Source: Candidatus Neoanaerotignum tabaqchaliae
GTDB lineage: Bacteria > Bacillota > Clostridia > Lachnospirales > Anaerotignaceae
DNA length: 5,584 bases
Direction: 5' to 3'
Assembly: GCA_904420235.1 (NCBI GenBank)
Contig: CAJFUS010000161.1
Coordinates: 1 to 5,584 of the forward strand
Under the pieces are notes generated by a model. That model had not been told where the DNA came from. It worked only from the letters and a program-made list of their open reading frames with translations, and did no database searches. Position 1 is the first letter of the stretch; each line of letters begins with the position of its first letter. The translations under genes and the position numbers were made by a program. Of this stretch, positions 1 through 5,275 are shown in pieces.

Positions 1-618
1 TGTTCTTATTTTAATTCCCTTAAGGTCATCTGGAACTGTAATAGGAAGCTTGCTGTTTGTTACGTTTCTGAAACCATTCTCAAACCATGCAAGTCCTTTC
101 ATGCCTTGATCCTCAACAGAGTTAAGAATCTCTGTTCCAACCTCGCTGTCCATTACGGCTCTTGCCTGCTCTGTTGTCTCAAAAATAAACGGAAGGTCGA
201 ATACAAGGAATGAATCTGTAAATCCGGCAAGAGGCGCTGTTGAAACGCATGTTACCTGAAGTGAGCCAAGCTGAAGTCCTTCAAGCATATCTCTCTCGTT
301 ACCAAGCTGCGAGTTTCCGAAAACGTCAAGTGTAACGGCTCCGTTTGATTTTTCAGCAACAAGCTCACCCATTTTTACAAGTCCAAGATTGTATGGATGC
401 TCGTCCGGAGTTGTTGTTCCTGAAATCATAGCATACTCGGCATTGCCCGATGCAGCTGTTGAGCCACTTGTTGCAGCTGATGTTGTGCTGGAAGTTGCAG
501 CTGATGTTGTGCCAGAAGTTGCGGCTGATGTTGAAGAAGAAGTTCCTGAACCGCAGCCAGCAAACACAGCAGTAGCAAGCATAGCTGCCATAGCAACTGA
601 TAAAATCCTTTTTTTCAT
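1..618 (-). CDS. dctP: TRAP transporter solute-binding lipoprotein, DctP family (partial, 3' end missing)
   Basis: This is the extracytoplasmic binding protein of a tripartite ATP-independent periplasmic (TRAP) transporter, which captures a carboxylate outside the membrane and passes it to the DctQ/DctM membrane pair. The frame is open from the ATG at 618 to position 1, giving 206 residues of an expected 340 or so. Residues 1-22 are a lipoprotein signal peptide (MKKR, hydrophobic core, lipobox FAGC, lipidated Cys22). Residues 23-60 are a Ser/Thr/Ala/Gly linker with an 8-residue repeat. The DctP domain follows, with the family signatures GNSQLGNERDMLEGLQLGSLQ split around residues 106-126, FENGFRNVTNS at about 179-189, and PDDLKGIKIR near the end. 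Arg205 aligns with a substrate-carboxylate-binding Arg in SiaP/DctP proteins. An AAGGGGGA ribosome binding site lies 7 nt before the ATG. The substrate cannot be told from this half; dctQ and dctM would be expected beyond position 1. The family call is firm; the C4-dicarboxylate specificity implied by the symbol is not. Confidence 0.93.
   Translation of the reverse strand, partial: MKKRILSVAMAAMLATAVFAGCGSGTSSSTSAATSGTTSAATSSTTSAATSGSTAASGNAEYAMISGTTTPDEHPYNLGLVKMGELVAEKSNGAVTLDVFGNSQLGNERDMLEGLQLGSLQVTCVSTAPLAGFTDSFLVFDLPFIFETTEQARAVMDSEVGTEILNSVEDQGMKGLAWFENGFRNVTNSKLPITVPDDLKGIKIRT
460..531 (-). repeat. Three tandem 24-bp repeats encoding the lipoprotein linker
   Basis: Three adjacent 24-bp units (460-483, 484-507, 508-531) encode TSAATSGT, TSAATSST and TSAATSGS, residues 30-53 of the DctP protein. 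The two units nearest the start codon match at 21 of 24 bases; the third matches its neighbour at 18 of 24. They form the flexible spacer between the lipidated cysteine and the binding domain. The high identity suggests recent duplication by slippage, so the copy number may vary between strains. Confidence 0.85.
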
Positions 619-625
619 TTTTAAA

Positions 626-633
626 TCCCCCTT
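626..633 (-). promoter_or_regulatory. Ribosome binding site of dctP
   Basis: AAGGGGGA reads on the minus strand 7 nt before the ATG at 618 and fixes that start. The site is nearly the same as that of the divergent stalk-domain gene (AAAGGGGGAT at 1307-1316). Confidence 0.8.
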
Positions 634-693
634 AATATAATAATTTCAAAATATCATGGCTTTAGTGTATAATCCAAAACCACATATTAATGT

Positions 694-710
694 TGCCTAG
701 TTAATAGGCA
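694..710 (-). promoter_or_regulatory. Inverted repeat in the dctP leader
   Basis: TGCCTA and TAGGCA form a perfect 6-bp inverted repeat around a 5-nt centre. It lies about 50-70 nt after the predicted dctP transcription start and about 75 nt before the start codon. It could be an operator or a small RNA hairpin. There is no T-run after it, so it is not a classical terminator, and it does not match a riboswitch class I recognise. Confidence 0.4.
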
Positions 711-768
711 CATTTAAAAACAGGCTCCTCTGAAAGACTATTATGTACAAACGGCCTATAACGTATAT

Positions 769-797
769 ATAATAACATTTGTCTGTTTATGTGTCAA
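769..797 (-). promoter_or_regulatory. Sigma-A type promoter for dctP
   Basis: On the minus strand a perfect -35 TTGACA (797-792) is followed by a 17-bp spacer and the -10 box TATTAT (774-769, five of six consensus bases). The transcript would start near 762 and carry a leader of roughly 145 nt before the ATG at 618. This is the best-matching promoter in the window. The spacer holds ACATTTGT (775-782) and the -35 overlaps one copy of a direct repeat, which suggests control at this site. Confidence 0.72.
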
Positions 798-819
798 TTT
801 TTAAACAAATTATGTGTCA
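787..819 (-). repeat. 10-bp direct repeat overlapping the dctP -35 box
   Basis: TTATGTGTCA occurs exactly at 787-796 and again at 810-819 (plus-strand reading), 23 bp apart or about two helical turns. On the minus strand the copies read TGACACATAA; the copy nearer the gene overlaps the -35 TTGACA and the other lies just upstream. Same-face direct repeats at and above a -35 are a common layout for binding of a response regulator or other dimeric regulator. No regulator gene is visible in the window. Confidence 0.45.
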
Positions 820-1198
820 TAATTATACTATGCATATATTTTATAAAATTCAAACTAAATCTTAATTAAAATATAGTCAAAAGTTACGCAAATCAACATA
901 TTTTAGTATATACTTGAACTATAAAAATCTCAAAATAACGTCAAATTTGTTGTAACTTTAAACTTAACATTAGAGTTTTTTTATTAATAATTCATATCAA
1001 CATTTTTATAGATATAAAATTTAATTTTATATATTTTATTGACATTCAGCACTATAAACAAGCAATAATATTATTTTTTTGACAAAAATATTACTACATT
1101 TAATTGTTACATAAAAATAATGCAAACTTAATAAAATTTTCATTTATATATAATAGAAACTATGATAATATTAAATTGTATTTCATTCTCACTTTGTA
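820..1198. other. AT-rich divergent intergenic region without a supported gene
   Basis: This stretch lies between the dctP promoter and the stalk-domain gene. It is extremely AT-rich and has stops in most frames. One open stretch at 1104-1298 begins at a TTG without a ribosome binding site and encodes a low-complexity Ile/Asn/Tyr/Lys product typical of AT-rich non-coding DNA, so it is not called. The only structure that stands out is a long-range inverted repeat: AAAGTTAC-G-CAAAT at 880-893 against ATTTG-TT-GTAACTTT at 945-959. TTGACA occurs at 1039-1044 and 1079-1084, but neither has a good -10 box at the usual distance. Confidence 0.6.
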
Positions 1199-1204
1199 TA
1201 CAAT
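1176..1204 (+). promoter_or_regulatory. Weak candidate promoter for the stalk-domain gene
   Basis: TTGTAT (1176-1181) and TACAAT (1199-1204) are separated by 17 bp. The -10 matches consensus at five of six positions but the -35 at only three. Transcription would start near 1211, giving a leader of about 110 nt. In such AT-rich DNA this may be chance; no better pair was found closer to the gene. Confidence 0.25.
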
Positions 1205-1306
1205 TATTATAAACTATATGCAAACGTATGTGAAATACAGTTGTGGAATATATGTAATAACTTTTAGTTATGACTCATTATTGCAATTCCATAAGTAAAG
1301 AATTCT

Positions 1307-1315
1307 AAAGGGGGA
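1307..1315 (+). promoter_or_regulatory. Ribosome binding site of the stalk-domain gene
   Basis: AAAGGGGGA lies 6 nt before the ATG at 1322 and decides that start. It resembles the dctP ribosome binding site across the divergent intergenic region. Confidence 0.8.
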
Positions 1316-1321
1316 TTATCT

Positions 1322-2878
1322 ATGAAATTTTTAAAGAAAGCCGCTTCTGTCGTTATGTGTGCGGCTATGGCGCTAATTCCATGCTCATTTGCTTTCGCGT
1401 CCGATGTTGAAACAACTATTTATGTAAATGGAGCAGACACCGGAATAGAGAGCACCGATATTATAACAAGGGGAGGCTACATCTTTGCCCCTTACGACCA
1501 GCTTTTTTCCGCTCTTGGCACAGGAATGGTAAGCTCAGAATCGGCCAAAACAGTTACTGCTGTAACCGATGAAACACAGGTTACATTTGCTGTTGGTTCC
1601 GACCAAGCCATTATAACTGAAAACGGAACAAATGTTTATGAAAAAATACCGGCATCTGTATTTGAGGAAAACTCAACAATATATGTTCCTGTAAGATATG
1701 CCGCCGAGGCCATAGGCTCAAATGTAGGCTGGGATAATACTAATAAAGCCGTTATCATATCAAACAGCGATTTAATGCTTAGACAGCATGGCGGAAGTTT
1801 TGAGATAGCTGATGAAATAACAAGACTTTTCGCTGCCGATGTTGAACAGGGCACTCAAAAAATAGCCGGACAAATTGATTTCAGCGGTTCTATTGTTGAT
1901 ACTGAAGCTGGAGAAACAACAACTCTTTCAGGAGCCCTTGTTATTGACGGAGTATCTGACGCTGCTAATGCTGATGTAAGCTGTGCACTTAAGCTTAACG
2001 AAAAACAGCTTGATGACATACTTACAAAGCTTCAAGCCGGCGAAGAGGCTCAGTCCATAGCTGACGCTTTAAAAGACTGCTCTATCGACTTTATATTAGA
2101 CGGAGAAAACCTTATTTTATATTTATACAGCGACCTTTTTGAGGCCGGCGGACTTGCTCCAAATACTTGGATTGAGCTTGATATGGGCAGTATGTACGAG
2201 CAAATGGGCCTTGGAAATTTGGCCGATATCGCATCTCAGGCCTCTGATATGTCATTTGAAGAACAAATGAAGCTTGTTATTGACGCTGTTCCACTTGATG
2301 ATGTTATCATATCAAGCTCCATGCTTGAGTCATACGCCTTAGCCCTTGACATGATGAGTGACAGCGCCTTTACAAAAACCGATGCCGGATATAAATCTAC
2401 CCAAACAACAGACCTTGGCGCAGGCGCTTATCTTTCAATGTCATTTAACGTGCCTTGCGACGCCAACGGAAATGTAACTGGCTTTGGTTTCAGTTATATG
2501 GCTTCTCAAAACGGAACACCGTTCATGACAATGGAAATGTCATCAACTCTTACAGAAATGACAGTTAATATGAACATGAATATAGAAGATGTTGTTACAT
2601 TCGACGCCAATGGCACAATCACAGCTTCTGAAACAACAGACACCATAAGAACAAAACCTGACAGCTCCAGCTCAATAATATCCTTAACTGACCTTATCGG
2701 AATGTCGTTGGAAAACGCTTCCGGTTCAGAAGCGACTGTTATAGGCATAACTTCGGAAGACGATATGACAGAAATTACTGAAACAACGGATAACGGAACA
2801 ATCACCGTTACTGTTGATGAAGCCGAGGCCACCCTTCCAGAAGCGTCAGGCGATGAGATTGTCACTGTTATTGAATAA
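1322..2878 (+). CDS. Secreted copper amine oxidase N-terminal (stalk) domain protein
   Basis: The predicted protein has 518 residues and is exported. Residues 1-26 are a signal peptide (MKFLKK, hydrophobic stretch, AFA before Ser27). Cys21 is preceded by Pro, so it does not form a lipobox. Residues about 33-148 match the stalk domain (Cu_amine_oxidN1 type) as two related halves: a degenerate first half (FAPYDQLFSALG, about 55-66) and a typical second half (IYVPVRYAAEAIG then VGWDNTNKAVII, about 120-147). This domain is common as a surface module in Clostridia; the name does not imply amine oxidase activity, and no catalytic domain is present. Residues about 165-430 look beta-rich with alternating polar and hydrophobic residues and are not recognised; a lipoprotein-like beta fold (LolA/LppX or DUF6612 style) is only a guess. 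Residues 401-420 are Met-rich. The acidic, Thr-rich tail ends without an LPxTG motif or SLH repeats. It appears to be a single-gene unit ending at the 3010-3040 hairpin. Confidence 0.88.
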   Translation: MKFLKKAASVVMCAAMALIPCSFAFASDVETTIYVNGADTGIESTDIITRGGYIFAPYDQLFSALGTGMVSSESAKTVTAVTDETQVTFAVGSDQAIITENGTNVYEKIPASVFEENSTIYVPVRYAAEAIGSNVGWDNTNKAVIISNSDLMLRQHGGSFEIADEITRLFAADVEQGTQKIAGQIDFSGSIVDTEAGETTTLSGALVIDGVSDAANADVSCALKLNEKQLDDILTKLQAGEEAQSIADALKDCSIDFILDGENLILYLYSDLFEAGGLAPNTWIELDMGSMYEQMGLGNLADIASQASDMSFEEQMKLVIDAVPLDDVIISSSMLESYALALDMMSDSAFTKTDAGYKSTQTTDLGAGAYLSMSFNVPCDANGNVTGFGFSYMASQNGTPFMTMEMSSTLTEMTVNMNMNIEDVVTFDANGTITASETTDTIRTKPDSSSSIISLTDLIGMSLENASGSEATVIGITSEDDMTEITETTDNGTITVTVDEAEATLPEASGDEIVTVIE

Positions 2879-3009
2879 TATTATTTAATGAAAAAATTTC
2901 TTAATAGAGTTTAAAGTCAGTTTGGTTGATATAAGAGAACTAAAAAGCGCATATGAAAAATTAACGTTCTATTATCCGCTTGCTCAGTATTTCTTATTTT
3001 AACTGTATT

Positions 3010-3043
3010 ATTAAAGGGTGGATTTATTCCATCCTTTAATTTT
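3010..3043 (+). terminator. Rho-independent terminator after the stalk-domain gene
   Basis: A 13-bp stem pairs 3010-3022 with 3028-3040, with one G-U pair (3018/3032) and the loop TTTAT. It is followed by a short T run, then AGCCG and six more Ts. It sits about 130 nt after the stop codon and about 160 nt before the SMR start, separating the two plus-strand genes. The interrupted T tract makes it less than ideal. Confidence 0.65.
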
Positions 3044-3123
3044 AGCCGTTTTTTATAAAAACCCATCCGAATAAAAGCAACTTTTATTAGTCTAAAACAG
3101 CATTAAAGAGCAAAACAGGTAAT

Positions 3124-3150
3124 TATTCAAAGTTTTGAATATATTATAAT
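3124..3150 (+). promoter_or_regulatory. Probable SMR gene promoter with a palindromic operator candidate
   Basis: An exact TATAAT (3145-3150) lies about 50 nt before the SMR start codon. No good -35 is seen at 16-18 bp (best is TTATTC at 3123-3128). Immediately upstream, 3124-3141 is an inverted repeat with 8-bp arms, TATTCAAA and TTTGAATA, around GT. It fills the -35/-10 spacer, where a repressor would block polymerase. Both the promoter and the operator are inferred from position and symmetry only. Confidence 0.4.
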
Positions 3151-3188
3151 TTAAAATTTTATTTACAAAATATATCTTAAAACATTAC

Positions 3189-3196
3189 GGAGGGAG
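3189..3196 (+). promoter_or_regulatory. Ribosome binding site that fixes a TTG start
   Basis: GGAGGGAG ends 6 nt before the TTG at 3203. This strong site supports the non-ATG start of the SMR gene. The next in-frame ATG is codon 38, beyond the essential Glu13, so it cannot be the start of a working protein. Confidence 0.85.
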
Positions 3197-3202
3197 ATAA
3201 AA

Positions 3203-3529
3203 TTGCCATACATATTTTTATCAGCAGCCATAGCCCTTGAGCTTGTAGCCACAACACTTCTTAAATATTCAGAAGGATATACAAAACCACTTCCTACAGT
3301 ACTTTGCATAGCAATGTATACAGTTTGTTTTTTCTTTTTATCAAAATCACTTCAGCATATAAACCTTGGCATAGCTTACGCCACTTGGAGCGGTGTAGGC
3401 ATAATTGCAACAACATTAATATCAATATTCATATTTCGCCAAGGAACAAACGCTGTAACTATTTTAGGCATGATTTTTGTTATTTTGGGCTGCGTTATAA
3501 TGAATATTTTTGGTGGAGCCTCACACTGA
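3203..3529 (+). CDS. Small multidrug resistance (SMR) efflux protein, EmrE/Qac type
   Basis: This 108-residue protein has four predicted membrane helices, at about 2-20, 32-49, 56-76 and 84-103. It is full length for the SMR family, which works as a dual-topology dimer exchanging protons for cationic, lipophilic compounds. The first helix has the ALELVATTLLKYSEGYT signature with Glu13, equivalent to the proton- and drug-binding Glu14 of EmrE. The third helix has IAYATWSGVG, including Tyr59, Trp62 and Gly64/Gly66, matching EmrE Tyr60, Trp63 and the GxG turn. Few charged residues lie in the loops, which fits dual topology. The signature is closer to the Qac/EmrE branch than to the guanidinium exporter (Gdx) branch, and no second SMR gene follows, so a homodimer is likely. 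Translation starts at TTG with a strong ribosome binding site. It appears to be a single-gene transcript ending in the 3646-3694 hairpin region. The actual substrate is unknown. Confidence 0.93.
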   Translation: MPYIFLSAAIALELVATTLLKYSEGYTKPLPTVLCIAMYTVCFFFLSKSLQHINLGIAYATWSGVGIIATTLISIFIFRQGTNAVTILGMIFVILGCVIMNIFGGASH

Positions 3530-3645
3530 AATAAACCGGCGTTAAATACTTTAAAATAAACATAATACGCAAGGATTATAATATATAATTTTCCTGTATG
3601 TCTCACCATTGATTTCTTTATCCCAACAGGCTATCATCTCCATAC

Positions 3646-3694
3646 GCAAAAAACCGGACTCTCAGCTTATTTTAGCATAAGATACCGGTTTTGC
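3646..3694. terminator. Bidirectional terminator between convergent genes
   Basis: An outer stem pairs AAAACCGG (3650-3657) with CCGGTTTT (3685-3692), with GC/GC closing pairs beyond a two-A bulge. An inner stem pairs CTTAT (3666-3670) with ATAAG (3677-3681). On the minus strand it is followed by a run of six Ts, about 60-110 nt after the aminopeptidase stop. On the plus strand the stem ends in four Ts within T-rich DNA, about 115 nt after the SMR stop. It is likely to serve both genes and looks stronger for the minus strand. Confidence 0.7.
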
Positions 3695-3756
3695 TTTATT
3701 TATACTTTTACTATTTTTCTATCTTATATTTATATGTTTATATGTATGTTTAAATT

Positions 3757-5136
3757 TTAAGCATTTTTGATAAATGCCTTGTAGCATTTGGCGGCCTCAT
3801 AAACATCGGCTTTGCTCGTAACCTCCCAAGGCGCGTGCATACTTAAAACGGCTACTCCGCTGTCTATAACTTCCATTCCGTACAAAGCTAATATATAGGC
3901 TATTGTTCCGCCGCCGCCAAGGTCAACACGGCCAAGCTCCGACGTTTGATAATTAACTTCGTTTTTGTCCATTATGTCCCTTAAAACAGCAAGATATTCT
4001 GCGTTGGCGTCATTTGAGCCTGATTTTCCTCTTGCTCCGGTAAATTTATTAAACACAACGCCATGAGAAAGATATGCCACATTATTTTTCTCAAAAGCCG
4101 AGGCATAGGCTGGGTCATAGGCCGAGCTTACGTCTGATGAAAGCATTCTACTTGATTTAAGACACCTTCTAAGATTAAGTTCGGAATATTCTCTCATAAG
4201 GTTCATAACCTCGGCAACAGTGTTCTCGAAAAATCTCGACTGCATGCCGGTAGCGCCAACGCTTCCTATTTCCTCCTTATCAACAAGAAGGCAGCAGGCC
4301 GTTTTATAAACGCTCTCCGTTTCAAGCATAGCTAAAAGGGAAGTATAGGCGCACACTCTGTCATCTTGGCCATAGGCTATAATCATGCTTCTGTCAAGAC
4401 CGCCTTCCCTTGCCTTTCCGGCCGGCACAGCTTCAATCTCTGCCGATATAAAATCTTCCTCATCTATGTCATACTTTTCTTTTAAAAGCCTTAAAACATT
4501 GGCTTTAACAGCCTCTTTTTCCTCACCTTCGGCAGGACTGTTTCCTATTAATATGTTAAGGTCCTCGCCCTCCACAACTCTGGCGCCCTTTTTCTCCATT
4601 TGCTCTTGGGCAAGATGTATCAGCAAATCGGTAATGCAGAATACAGGGTCATTATCATCTTCCCCGATATTTATTTCAACAATTTGGCCGCTTTTTTTAA
4701 CTACAACCCCATGAAGAGCCAACGGCAAAGCCACCCATTGATATTTTTTTATGCCGCCATAGTAATGTGTATCAAGAAAAGCTAATTCCCCGTCCTCAAA
4801 AAGCGGATTTTGTTTTATATCAAGCCTCGGTGAATCTATATGAGCTCCAAGTATATTCATTCCGCAGGTCATGGGCTTTTCGCCTATGTTAAACAGTGCC
4901 ACTGCTTTTCCCATGCACACACTGTATACCTTATCTCCCTCCGAAAGTTTTCCGCCTTCTTTTATTACGCTTACTATATCTTTATATCCAGCCGCTTGAG
5001 CCTGCTTTATTATTTCCTTAACGCACTCCCTCTCTGTTTTTCCTTTATTAAGAAAATTTATATATCCTGAGCACACTCTTTCCATTTCGTTTTTTTGATT
5101 GTTGTTATATTTTTTAAAGCTGTTCTCAATTTTCAT
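3757..5136 (-). CDS. apeA: M18-family metallo-aminopeptidase (aminopeptidase 1, ApeA type)
   Basis: This cytoplasmic, probably di-zinc exopeptidase removes N-terminal residues from peptides; family members often prefer acidic or neutral residues and form dodecamers. The protein has 459 residues from the ATG at 5136, normal for the ApeA branch. Metal and catalytic residues are all present (numbered from that start): His99 and Asp101 in GAHIDSPRLD, Asp258 in GQDDRVCAYTSL, Glu288-Glu289 in DKEEIGS (first Glu as likely general base), Asp335 in SSDVSSAYDP, and His434 in LSMHAPWE. The segments FISAEIEAVPAGKAREGGLDRS and FTGARGKSGSNDANAEY also fit this branch. There is no signal peptide. An in-frame ATG at 5154 would add six residues, but its G is the first base of the GGAGGTG ribosome binding site, so 5136 is chosen. 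The gene stands alone, convergent with the SMR gene, with its own promoter. The family call is firm; physiological substrates are not known. Confidence 0.94.
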   Translation of the reverse strand: MKIENSFKKYNNNQKNEMERVCSGYINFLNKGKTERECVKEIIKQAQAAGYKDIVSVIKEGGKLSEGDKVYSVCMGKAVALFNIGEKPMTCGMNILGAHIDSPRLDIKQNPLFEDGELAFLDTHYYGGIKKYQWVALPLALHGVVVKKSGQIVEINIGEDDNDPVFCITDLLIHLAQEQMEKKGARVVEGEDLNILIGNSPAEGEEKEAVKANVLRLLKEKYDIDEEDFISAEIEAVPAGKAREGGLDRSMIIAYGQDDRVCAYTSLLAMLETESVYKTACCLLVDKEEIGSVGATGMQSRFFENTVAEVMNLMREYSELNLRRCLKSSRMLSSDVSSAYDPAYASAFEKNNVAYLSHGVVFNKFTGARGKSGSNDANAEYLAVLRDIMDKNEVNYQTSELGRVDLGGGGTIAYILALYGMEVIDSGVAVLSMHAPWEVTSKADVYEAAKCYKAFIKNA

Positions 5137-5145
5137 TTTATAAAA

Positions 5146-5152
5146 CACCTCC
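5146..5152 (-). promoter_or_regulatory. Ribosome binding site of the aminopeptidase gene
   Basis: GGAGGTG reads on the minus strand 9 nt before the ATG at 5136. It overlaps the alternative ATG at 5154, which has no good site of its own, so translation should begin at 5136. Confidence 0.85.
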
Positions 5153-5178
5153 ATTTAACACATAATAATACAAAAAAC

Positions 5179-5188
5179 GACATTTGTC
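5179..5188. promoter_or_regulatory. Operator-like palindrome GACATTTGTC near the aminopeptidase transcription start
   Basis: GACA and TGTC flank two bases. The box lies at about +1 to +10 of the predicted transcript. With flanks, ACGACATTTGTCAT matches 12 of 14 bases with the reverse complement of the box at 5264-5277. The ACAnnTGT core resembles BlaI/MecI/CopY-family operators, but that link is inference. Confidence 0.45.
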
Positions 5189-5195
5189 ATTAGAT

Positions 5196-5224
5196 ATTAT
5201 ATCACTTAACCGCATTACTATAAA
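5196..5224 (-). promoter_or_regulatory. Sigma-A type promoter of the aminopeptidase gene
   Basis: On the minus strand, TTTATA (5224-5219, four of six consensus bases) is followed by a 17-bp spacer and a perfect TATAAT (5201-5196). Transcription should start near 5189, with a leader of about 50 nt. An inverted repeat, CCGCAT (5210-5215) and ATGCGG (5226-5231), encloses the -35 box, and operator-like boxes lie on both sides of the promoter. Confidence 0.65.
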
Positions 5225-5265
5225 TATGCGGCATTATAAAACAATATAAAAATCTAACTTAAAAA

Positions 5266-5275
5266 GACATATGTC
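5266..5275. promoter_or_regulatory. Operator-like palindrome GACATATGTC upstream of the aminopeptidase promoter
   Basis: This is a perfect 10-bp palindrome about 80 bp above the predicted transcription start and 87 bp from its partner at 5179-5188. Its 14-bp context is nearly the reverse complement of the partner's, so the two may be a duplicated site for one regulator. Confidence 0.45.

Noticed and set aside
389..640. Plus-strand open frame of 83 codons opposite dctP
   Set aside because: It is a shadow of the dctP signal peptide and repeat linker; the Val/Ala/Glu repeats simply reflect the 24-bp units read on the other strand.
1194..1203. Perfect 10-bp palindrome TTGTATACAA
   Set aside because: Palindromes of this length are expected several times by chance in AT-rich DNA of this size, and no second copy or clear promoter context supports it.
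1219..1234. Possible catabolite-control (cre) site, ATGCAAACG half
   Set aside because: Only the first half fits the CcpA consensus; the second half lacks the required CA-containing symmetry.
1104..1298. Plus-strand open frame of 64 codons in the intergenic region
   Set aside because: It begins at TTG without a ribosome binding site, and its product is a low-complexity Ile/Asn/Tyr/Lys string typical of AT-rich non-coding DNA.
2506..2865. Minus-strand open frame of 119 codons inside the stalk-domain gene
   Set aside because: It lies wholly opposite a gene with clear signal peptide and domain evidence, and its Ser/Val-rich product mirrors the Thr/Glu-rich sense strand.
3061..3202. Guanidine riboswitch upstream of the SMR gene
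   Set aside because: No ykkC-type conserved blocks or paired ACGR-loop hairpins are seen, and the protein resembles the Qac rather than the Gdx branch.
4385..5070. Three plus-strand open frames opposite the aminopeptidase gene
   Set aside because: All are antisense to a gene with every catalytic motif intact and have no ribosome binding sites or recognisable products.
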